Assembly: GCA_028699735.1 (NCBI GenBank)
Contig: JAQVUB010000223.1
Span: forward strand, 1-5,241
Source: Lentisphaeria bacterium
Lineage (GTDB): Bacteria > Verrucomicrobiota > Lentisphaeria > Oligosphaerales > Oligosphaeraceae
Reading direction: 5' to 3'
Length of the DNA stretch: 5,241 nt
Under the pieces are notes generated by a model. It did no database searches, was not told the origin of the DNA, and was given only the letters and a program-made list of their open reading frames with translations. Shown in pieces: positions 1 through 4,387 of the stretch (position 1 is its first letter; each line of letters opens with the position of its first letter). The position numbers and the translations under genes are program-made.

Positions 1-68
1 GCCAACTCACCCGCCCCAATCTGAGCAAGAATCTCATCCGTTATCTGACGATATTGAGGAGTTTTCAT
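1..68 (-). CDS. GntR-family transcriptional regulator, N-terminal fragment
   Basis: The ATG at 68 reads leftward and the frame is open to the window edge, giving 22 codons that begin MKTPQYRQITDEILAQIGAG. This matches the start of the GntR winged-helix domain, where a Y-x-Q-I-x-x-x-I-x-x-x-I-x-x-G-x-L pattern forms the first helix ahead of the DNA-binding helix. The family binds operators as dimers, and the C-terminal ligand domain that would reveal its effector lies outside the window. An AGAGG ribosome-binding site (79-75) sits 6 bases before the ATG, and a strong promoter lies about 40 bases upstream, so the start is well supported. The gene points away from the rest of the window across about 700 bp of repeat-rich DNA, so nothing here indicates its targets. 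Confidence 0.8.
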   Translation of the reverse strand, partial: MKTPQYRQITDEILAQIGAGEL

Positions 69-106
69 ACAAGACCTCTTATATTACATGTCCTAATCAC
101 TGATAT

Positions 107-134
107 ATTATAAGCGTGAATTCAACCTTGTCAA
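107..134 (-). promoter_or_regulatory. Sigma-70-type promoter of the GntR-family gene
   Basis: On the minus strand TTGACA (134-129) and TATAAT (112-107) are both perfect consensus hexamers, separated by 16 bp. Transcription would begin near 100, leaving a leader of about 30 bases that contains the AGAGG ribosome-binding site. No clear operator palindrome overlaps it. This is the strongest promoter visible in the window. Confidence 0.8.
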
Positions 135-320
135 ATCAGCCCATTGGTTTTTCAAGTCGCAGGGGAATGCCATAGCAATGCGTCAGTAACCACCCCGGCG
201 GGAATAATACCGGGGACAATTTGCAGGTTACATGCCCTATGGGGGGGGGCGGCGGCGCATGTAGTTCAGGCCTGCTCCCCATCCCCCGGCTTTCCGGTCA
301 TGGAACATAGGAGTATTCTG

Positions 321-347
321 TAGTGCTTAGTGCTTAGTGCTTAGTGC
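321..347. repeat. Heptamer tandem repeat TAGTGCT, 3.9 copies
   Basis: TAGTGCT is repeated three times exactly and followed by TAGTGC, 27 bases without a mismatch. Perfect seven-base tandem repeats in intergenic DNA are typical of slippage-prone short repeats. No gene or promoter is close enough to suggest phase variation. Confidence 0.85.
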
Positions 348-359
348 GGGATAGTTGCA

Positions 360-377
360 TGGGACGTATGGGAAGTA
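360..377. repeat. 9-bp tandem pair TGGGACGTA / TGGGAAGTA
   Basis: Two adjacent 9-base units differ at one base; a third, strongly decayed unit may follow at 378-386. It lies 13 bases after the TAGTGCT array and may be the remnant of a longer array. Confidence 0.5.
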
Positions 378-422
378 TGAATAAGACAAGAGGACAGTGA
401 AAAAGACTGCGCACCCTGCACC

Positions 423-482
423 CCAATACTCTTTACTTAACGTTTTTTAACCACGAAAGGCACGAAAAGACACGAAATTTTT
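423..482 (+). repeat. Left terminal inverted repeat of the 423-662 element
   Basis: This arm pairs with 662-603. The four mismatches fall at 434, 469, 470 and 477; the CACGAAA array occupies about 451-477. The outermost 11 bases and the 34 bases from 435 to 468 are perfectly matched. Confidence 0.85.
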
Positions 483-602
483 GAAGGGAAGCAGTTGTCC
501 CAACCTGATACCTCATCGTCAAAATTTGCTTTTTGTTGCCATTTGGCTTGCATTACAACAGAATTTCTGAATAATACAATCACCACACCAACCCAACTCT
601 AA

Positions 603-662
603 AAAAAGTTCGTGCTTTTTCGTGCCTTTCGTGGTTAAAAAACGTTAAGTTAAGAGTATTGG
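603..662 (-). repeat. Right terminal inverted repeat of the 423-662 element
   Basis: Reverse complement of 423-482 with four substitutions and no indels. The arm is bounded inside by a run of seven A (601-607) and outside by the GC-rich double-hairpin repeat that begins at 663. Confidence 0.85.
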
Positions 663-718
663 ACCGAAGCCCGGAGGGCGAGGGAACCGGGGGTTATTTT
701 AGTGTGGCCCTTTGGGCC
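663..718. repeat. REP-like GC-rich double hairpin
   Basis: Two compact hairpins, GCCC-GGA-GGGC (669-679) and GGCCC-TTT-GGGCC (706-718), flank a segment containing ACCGGGGGTTA. This is the architecture of repetitive extragenic palindromic sequences. It starts exactly where the right arm of the inverted-repeat element ends. No T-tract follows on either strand, so it is a poor terminator. From 719 to 847 I see only AT-rich non-coding sequence with weak inverted repeats (for example TTGAG 802-806 / CTCAA 811-815). Confidence 0.45.
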
Positions 719-847
719 GGGTACATCGCCCCAAAAAGTGTCAGTAATACTTAAAGTAATTGCATCAAAAGTGAAACAATCCCAAAGAAATTTCAGAGAG
801 ATTGAGTTCTCTCAAGTCACATCATATTGTAGCCGCACCCCTCTGTA

Positions 848-1588
848 TTATGGCGCTTTTGATGGGAAAACATAGCGTTCGCGTTTTCTGGTTACTCTGC
901 CGTACTGGATGGCCTTTTCCGGGCAGTTTTGCAGGCAGGCCATGCAATGCGTGCAATGCCCCTGCCAGACCGGCTTCCCATTTTCGAGAATAATATTATT
1001 CACTGCACAAAGTCTTTCACAGAGTCCACAGTTGCTGCAGGTTGAATCGACCCGAAATTTCTGGTCGCGGCAATGTTTGTTGAACAAGCCCCCGGCGACA
1101 CAGGTCAACAGAGCAGGCACAATCCCACGCTTGATCTGGAATTCCTCCCGGCCAGCCAGAACCGCTTCACTGATTTCTGCAATCCGCTTCTCCGCTGCCG
1201 AAAGCTTTCGGGTTATCCGCTGCTCGCTGTCACGGCTTCCCAGCAGAATATAATTATTTGGCATCTGCACGGAATATCCACTGTTGATGCGAAAGTGCTT
1301 TTGCAGAAAAGCAATACAGTTTCCTGCCGTTTCTCCCATCGTACAGACTGCATAGACAAATGTCCCTTGCGGAATCTTCAGAGTTTTCACAAAATCAAGG
1401 ACACAACGAGGAGGGCGCCAGGCATGCACTGGAAAAACCAGTCCGAGACGTTCCCCAGCTGCCGGGGATGGAGTTGCTTCCCCATTCTTCAGAAATTCGA
1501 GCATATTGACTGCCGTATCCCCGGTTTGTGAAGCCAGCTTTTGCGCAACCCATGCGGAATTCCCCGTAGCTGAAAAATAATAGATCAT
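848..1588 (-). CDS. EFR1-family flavodoxin/ferredoxin (2[4Fe-4S])
   Basis: This 246-residue protein joins a flavodoxin-like domain to a C-terminal bacterial ferredoxin. The N-terminus MIYYFSATGNS is the FMN phosphate-binding loop typical of EFR1 proteins, and M-P-N-N-Y (109-113) is another family signature. The ferredoxin part has two complete motifs: C184-x2-C187-x2-C190-x3-C194 and C212-x2-C215-x2-C218-x3-CP at 222, enough for two [4Fe-4S] clusters. Such proteins are predicted soluble electron carriers in anaerobes; partner and physiological role are unknown. The start is fixed because the FMN loop begins at residue 6, and GGGGACGGG lies 5 bases before the ATG. It follows the repeat-protein gene by 21 bp and is probably co-transcribed with it. 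No terminator is evident after the stop. Length and motifs are normal, so it should be functional. Confidence 0.88.
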   Translation of the reverse strand: MIYYFSATGNSAWVAQKLASQTGDTAVNMLEFLKNGEATPSPAAGERLGLVFPVHAWRPPRCVLDFVKTLKIPQGTFVYAVCTMGETAGNCIAFLQKHFRINSGYSVQMPNNYILLGSRDSEQRITRKLSAAEKRIAEISEAVLAGREEFQIKRGIVPALLTCVAGGLFNKHCRDQKFRVDSTCSNCGLCERLCAVNNIILENGKPVWQGHCTHCMACLQNCPEKAIQYGRVTRKRERYVFPSKAP

Positions 1589-1609
1589 ATGCGCCCGTCC
1601 CCAAAAACG

Positions 1610-2020
1610 CTATTTTTTTGTCCCGGTGATTCGTCCCCTGGCATCCCGGTAAATGGTCGTATTTCCGTTGCAACTGGAGCTGCCCGTTTTCCTTCCGGAT
1701 GCATCCCGGTAGATGGTGCGGTTGCCATGAACCGTTGCGGTGCCGGTGATTCGTCCTGATGCATCGCGATAGGTCGTTTTGCTTCCATGTTCGGAAGCGC
1801 GCCCGGCCATCCGACCGCTGGCATCATAATATCTGGTGACATTACCCTGTTTCCTGGCAGTATGCGAAACACGCCCTTTGGCATCGCGGTATGTCGTCCG
1901 CGAGCCTTGGGTCACTTCCGTTGCCTGCCTGCGCCCGCTGCTGTCACGATAGACCTCCCGCTCCGCAGCAAAACCGGGTAGCGCAAGCAGAAAACTAACA
2001 ATCAACAACCCCTTTCTCAT
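1610..2020 (-). CDS. Secreted protein with six 20-residue YRDxxGR repeats
   Basis: The 136-residue product starts with a signal peptide: MRKG, hydrophobic residues 5-17, and probable cleavage after A19 (GFAA-ER). All the rest is six units with an exact 20-residue period, Y of the YRD/YYD motif falling at 24, 44, 64, 84, 104 and 124. The unit is roughly (R/T)-x-x-Y-R-D-x-x-G-R-x-x-G-x-x-x-x-x-G-N. It resembles YD (Rhs-type) and related beta-hairpin repeats, and small proteins of this style occur as hypotheticals in diverse bacteria. No catalytic motif is visible, so a structural or binding role in the periplasm or outside the cell is inferred. The protein is very rich in G, R, T and S; its single cysteine (117) follows the signal region. 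The start is secure: GGAGGTG (2032-2026) lies 5 bases before the ATG. The function is not recognised. Confidence 0.8.
   Translation of the reverse strand: MRKGLLIVSFLLALPGFAAEREVYRDSSGRRQATEVTQGSRTTYRDAKGRVSHTARKQGNVTRYYDASGRMAGRASEHGSKTTYRDASGRITGTATVHGNRTIYRDASGRKTGSSSCNGNTTIYRDARGRITGTKK
1613..1960 (-). repeat. Six tandem 60-bp coding repeats
   Basis: The repeat protein's domain is encoded by six in-frame units of 60 bp (the last is 48 bp) with no indels. Nucleotide identity varies: units 4 to 6, near the 3' end of the gene, share long near-identical runs around the GATGCATC codons, while units 1 to 3 have diverged more. That gradient suggests more recent duplication toward the C-terminus. 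Confidence 0.8.
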
Positions 2021-2025
2021 CGTAA

Positions 2026-2032
2026 CACCTCC
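2026..2032 (-). promoter_or_regulatory. Strong ribosome-binding site of the repeat-protein gene
   Basis: GGAGGTG on the minus strand lies 5 bases before the ATG at 2020. It is one of the best Shine-Dalgarno sequences in the window and fixes the start codon, so the hydrophobic N-terminus is a real signal peptide rather than an internal segment. Confidence 0.85.
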
Positions 2033-2068
2033 AGTATGTCGTTTCCGCTACCCGATGCCTGATCATAG

Positions 2069-2098
2069 TATATAGGACAAAACAAAAAAAACTGCCAA
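2069..2098 (-). promoter_or_regulatory. Candidate promoter of the repeat protein / EFR1 unit
   Basis: TTGGCA (2098-2093) and TATATA (2074-2069) are separated by 18 bp; an overlapping TATACT (2072-2067) would give a 20-bp spacer. A run of eight T lies inside the spacer. The predicted start is about 40 bases before the ATG. The match is partial and is judged by eye only. Confidence 0.4.
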
Positions 2099-2483
2099 AA
2101 CAGATTTTTTGAAGAAGAACCCCATAATGCCTCCCTTATGCAGAGTCTTTGACCCCCGGAATCATGTTCTTCCAAGCAGTCTACTCAAGGTATCCTGCAA
2201 GAAGCACTTGCCTCGCGCGCGCGGAGGGAATGGTCAGCCCCCTGGTTGGGTGGGGATCGGAGTTTTCTGAACCGCAACGAAAAAATAGTACTGCAAAAAC
2301 GAATTTGCAAGAAGAATCATAGGGAATCATGCAGAAACATAACCATTCCTGAAAGTCATCCTGATTCCCTTTCGTCATAAGGTTTCTGGCCTTAGGGAAG
2401 AACAAGCTTCAGGCAGAAGCACTCTGCATAAGTGATGCATTACGACAGCCCTGCTTTTGCAGACACCATGCAAGAAAACAGGT
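2099..2483. other. Gene-free spacer with many short inverted repeats
   Basis: I see no convincing gene in these 385 bases. The stretch holds a 9-bp perfect inverted repeat (AGGGAATCA 2321-2329 / TGATTCCCT 2362-2370, 32-base spacer), a 6-bp stem (TGCAAA 2292-2297 / TTTGCA 2304-2309), an alternating (CG)5 run at 2214-2223, and short hairpins at 2406-2420, 2413-2427, 2425-2439 and 2451-2462, the first three overlapping in mutually exclusive fashion. The last group lies just after the GH43-like stop codon and would be in its 3' untranslated RNA. None has a proper T-tract. Confidence 0.5.
2321..2370. repeat. 9-bp perfect inverted repeat
   Basis: AGGGAATCA at 2321-2329 pairs with TGATTCCCT at 2362-2370 around a 32-base spacer. 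Pairing does not continue beyond the nine bases on either side. It could be ends of a small remnant element, a two-site binding region or chance. Confidence 0.4.
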
Positions 2484-3374
2484 TTATCCAGCTGGATATT
2501 GCCAATGATCGAGGTCGTCGCTCCAGGCAATGCCAATACAGGCGTACTGATCGAATATGGTTTCTTCATCCTGCGGACCGGTTCCGTGATAAAAGAGGAT
2601 TGCCTTGCCGATACCGGGCACGTGCCGCAAATCCAGTACCATGCCTGCGGTAAGTCGCCCCTGCGCCCAAGGCCACTTTTTCTGCCCAAGGGTGATCAGC
2701 GTTCCGGTGTCCTGCCAGTGCAACAGGTCGCTACCCACTTTTTCGGCAATCCCGTTATGGGGTGAATGCCAGAGCCGGTAGCGCCCGCCATCTGCCAGAA
2801 CGCAGACGTTTTCACCGCAATCCGTACTGCCGCAAAACTGCCAGTGCCGCAAGTCCATGGAACGCGAAACAGAGACTCCATTTTGTTTAAAAAAGCAGTG
2901 CCAGATTCCCTCACGGCTCCGTATCAGATAGGGATCAATCATGCGCCCCATAGCTGCTTCGGAGACATCGTCCCCTTTCACCCGCAATAGATCCGGAGTC
3001 TCCCAATGCAACAGATCGTTCGAACGCAAAGTCCAAATGCGCGAACGCTCGTTGCCATACTTTTCTCCATTTTCACGGCAATAGGTCTGGCAACAGAGAT
3101 AATAAAAACCAGCAAAAAAAATAATATTCCCCGGGCTGGAAAAATTCATTGCCGGATTTCGCTCTGTTAATTTTTGGACGAGTGAGAAATGTTGCAGATC
3201 AGCACTTGTGGTCATTGCCAAATAGAGAAAGACGCGCCCGTCCGGCTCCGTTTCCACCAAAGTGAAATACAGATAAAACATGCCGTTGTGGAAATAAACA
3301 GCCGGATCGCGGTATGCAGTATGCTCATCCCCTCGTAACAGGATCGGTGATGTCAGTGTTGGCAAATTGAACAT
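2484..3374 (-). CDS. GH43-like five-bladed beta-propeller glycosidase
   Basis: The 296-residue protein resembles the GH43/GH32-like (clan GH-F/GH-J type) five-bladed propeller hydrolases. The blade-closing pattern S-x-D-L-x-H-(W/F) occurs five times, at about residues 57, 118, 172, 215 and 285, one per blade. Y-R-D-P (D23) fits the catalytic base in blade 1 and M-I-D-P (D147) the pKa-modulating aspartate of GH43; E188 (G-E-N) is a possible general acid, but this is less certain. No signal peptide is present, so it should act in the cytoplasm on imported oligosaccharides; the substrate cannot be told. The ATG at 3374 is chosen because GGGG lies 5 bases before it and Y-R-D-P then falls near the N-terminus as usual. 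An in-frame TTG at 3401 would add nine residues but has no ribosome-binding site. The gene stands alone, with no transporter or other carbohydrate gene in view. Confidence 0.75.
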   Translation of the reverse strand: MFNLPTLTSPILLRGDEHTAYRDPAVYFHNGMFYLYFTLVETEPDGRVFLYLAMTTSADLQHFSLVQKLTERNPAMNFSSPGNIIFFAGFYYLCCQTYCRENGEKYGNERSRIWTLRSNDLLHWETPDLLRVKGDDVSEAAMGRMIDPYLIRSREGIWHCFFKQNGVSVSRSMDLRHWQFCGSTDCGENVCVLADGGRYRLWHSPHNGIAEKVGSDLLHWQDTGTLITLGQKKWPWAQGRLTAGMVLDLRHVPGIGKAILFYHGTGPQDEETIFDQYACIGIAWSDDLDHWQYPAG

Positions 3375-3532
3375 ATACACCCCAACAAAAATCAGCTGCA
3401 AAGAGACTCGAAAAAGATTCGGTCATCATGCCAAATTAATCACCGGATGAAGTTTATGCAAGCCCGTTTTTACGATTCGGCATATCCGCAATTGCCGGCA
3501 AGTAACGCGTCAGATACTGAATGACAATGGTA

Positions 3533-3570
3533 TTTTTTTACTACAAAAGACACAAAATGACACGAAAAAA
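3533..3570 (+). repeat. Decayed solo copy of the CACGAAA-type repeat
   Basis: The sequence after a T-run, CTACAAAAGACACAAAATG and then ACACGAAA, aligns with the left arm at 443-482 in the same orientation, with about five substitutions over 28 bases and one gap. No inverted partner is found nearby, so it is a lone arm or a relic. It lies in the 248-bp spacer between the IclR gene and the GH43-like gene, which otherwise shows only a 7-bp direct repeat (GATTCGG at 3416 and 3474) and no clear terminator. Confidence 0.6.
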
Positions 3571-3622
3571 ATTCATGGGGAGTACGACGCATTCTAGGCC
3601 TCTTTCATGAAATTTTTTCGGG

Positions 3623-4336
3623 TCATGGCTGCTGAACTGCATTGCGGAAGCCTTTCCCGGCTTCAATACGCTGTGCCAAAGTGGATGCAGGAGCATCGCC
3701 GCTGAAACCCAGGGCATAGCCATCCGGCAGCAGAAATGCCAGCGTGAAATGCTCCTGGTTTTGTCGCATATAATAACCTCTTCTGCGTACTTCCTTGCGG
3801 ATTTTCGCAAAAGCCGCCAGACTTCCCCACATGCCTGCACCATACTCTTCAAAAGGATATTGCTTTTCAAGAGTCGTGACGGCTTCGGAGGCGCCTGACT
3901 GCAAAACTACCGCCGTGGTTGAGGTGTAAGGCGCAAAAACGATTTCCGGGGTTTTCTGCAATTCACCTGGGCGATCCAGTGAAATCCGCAACACGCAACG
4001 CACCATGCCGGCATCAATCGTCGAAACGGTCAAGGTATCATGCGGAAATTTTGCGTTCAGCTGCAAAAGTTCCCTGCCCATCCTTTCCCGCTGCGCCTCC
4101 TCACGCATGCCTGCAACCAGTTCGAAAATGGCCGGTCCGGTCGTAAAACGGTTCATCGCATCCTTGACCAGAAATCCTCGTGCGCATAAAGTGCGCACGA
4201 GATTATGCGCCGTATTGACTTTCAGCCCGGCTGCATCGGCAAGCTCATTGAGACGCATGCCGCCGGAACGGGAACCGGCCATACGCAACAATTCCAGACC
4301 GCGAACCAAAGATTGCACCAGCTCTGAACCCGGCAT
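3623..4336 (-). CDS. IclR-family transcriptional regulator
   Basis: The 237-residue product has the two-domain IclR layout and a near-normal length (about 250). The N-terminal winged helix spans about residues 4-70: V-x-S-L-x-R-G-L-E-L-L opens it, L-N-E-L-A-D-A-A-G-L-K-V-N-T-A-H-N-L-V-R-T-L (29-50) is the helix-turn-helix, and G-F-L-V forms the wing. Residues of about 80-237 form the effector-binding domain, whose ligand is unknown. Family members usually control catabolic operons for aromatic or sugar-derived acids and often repress themselves. GAGGAGG (4350-4344) lies 7 bases before the ATG, confirming the start. The gene follows the iron-sulfur protein gene by 51 bp in the same direction, so the two are likely one transcript, and a palindrome in the gap could be its own operator. 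No terminator is clear after the stop. Confidence 0.9.
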   Translation of the reverse strand: MPGSELVQSLVRGLELLRMAGSRSGGMRLNELADAAGLKVNTAHNLVRTLCARGFLVKDAMNRFTTGPAIFELVAGMREEAQRERMGRELLQLNAKFPHDTLTVSTIDAGMVRCVLRISLDRPGELQKTPEIVFAPYTSTTAVVLQSGASEAVTTLEKQYPFEEYGAGMWGSLAAFAKIRKEVRRRGYYMRQNQEHFTLAFLLPDGYALGFSGDAPASTLAQRIEAGKGFRNAVQQP

Positions 4337-4343
4337 GCGCTTT

Positions 4344-4350
4344 CCTCCTC
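4344..4350 (-). promoter_or_regulatory. Ribosome-binding site of the IclR gene
   Basis: GAGGAGG on the minus strand, 7 bases before the ATG at 4336. It is close to the ideal Shine-Dalgarno sequence and lies 8 bases from the palindrome at 4359-4375, so a hairpin or bound protein there could influence translation or transcription of the regulator. Confidence 0.8.
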
Positions 4351-4358
4351 TGTGACAA

Positions 4359-4375
4359 CCGGAAAACCTTTCCGG
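4359..4375. promoter_or_regulatory. Perfect palindrome, candidate IclR-family operator
   Basis: CCGGAAA-ACC-TTTCCGG is a 7-bp perfect inverted repeat around 3 bases, in the 51-bp gap directly before the IclR gene. Its core GGAAA-N3-TTTCC has the half-site and spacing of the known E. coli IclR operator pattern (TGGAAAT-N-ATTTCCA). Autoregulation by the adjacent gene is the natural inference. As RNA it would also form a hairpin just ahead of the ribosome-binding site. It is not followed by a T-tract in the minus direction, so it is not a standard terminator of the upstream gene. Confidence 0.5.
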
Positions 4376-4387
4376 CTTGCAAAAACG

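Larger units (their letters stand above)
135..422. other. Gene-free repeat-rich spacer, left part
   Basis: No frame on either strand here has a start, ribosome-binding site and plausible protein. The stretch holds a hairpin with a 6-bp stem (CCCCGG 193-198 / CCGGGG 210-215), a 7-bp inverted repeat (TACATGC 229-235 / GCATGTA 257-263) whose loop contains a run of nine G (241-249), a 7-bp tandem repeat at 321-347 and a 9-bp tandem pair at 360-377. None of the hairpins is followed by a T-tract on either strand, so none reads as an intrinsic terminator. Confidence 0.6.
423..662. mobile_element. MITE-like element with 60-bp terminal inverted repeats
   Basis: The left arm (423-482) and right arm (603-662) are reverse complements at 56 of 60 positions with no gap, enclosing a 120-bp centre. 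Both ends read CCAATACTCTT and both arms contain a CACGAAA-type array (AACCACGAAAGGCACGAAAA). The trinucleotide ACC lies immediately outside each end (420-422 and 663-665), a possible 3-bp target duplication, though so short a match could be chance. There is no transposase, so it would be non-autonomous. Alternatively it is an extragenic inverted repeat that forms a long hairpin when transcribed. The CACGAAA arrays recur in many genomes of PVC-type and related bacteria, from general knowledge. A minus-strand frame (553-437, 38 codons from ATG) runs from the centre into the left arm but has no ribosome-binding site. Confidence 0.65.

Noticed and set aside
423..662. CRISPR array suggested by repeated CACGAAA units
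   Set aside because: The units are only 7-11 bases apart with no spacers, the two arrays are inverted relative to each other, and no cas gene is present.
706..718. Intrinsic terminator for the EFR1 gene
   Set aside because: The GGCCC/GGGCC hairpin lies 130 bases beyond the stop and is not followed by a T-tract on the minus strand.
802..1531. Plus-strand open frames across the EFR1 gene
   Set aside because: They overlap a gene with clear FMN and iron-sulfur motifs on the other strand and encode low-complexity or family-less peptides.
2181..2405. Minus-strand frame of 74 codons after the GH43-like gene
   Set aside because: It begins with TTG, has no ribosome-binding site, includes the (CG)5 run and both inverted repeats, and shows no recognisable domain.
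3375..3401. TTG at 3401 as start of the GH43-like gene
   Set aside because: No ribosome-binding site precedes it, while the ATG at 3374 has GGGG 5 bases upstream.
3541..3870. Second minus-strand frame overlapping the end of the IclR gene
   Set aside because: It lies in another frame inside the effector-binding domain and runs into the repeat; no family resemblance.
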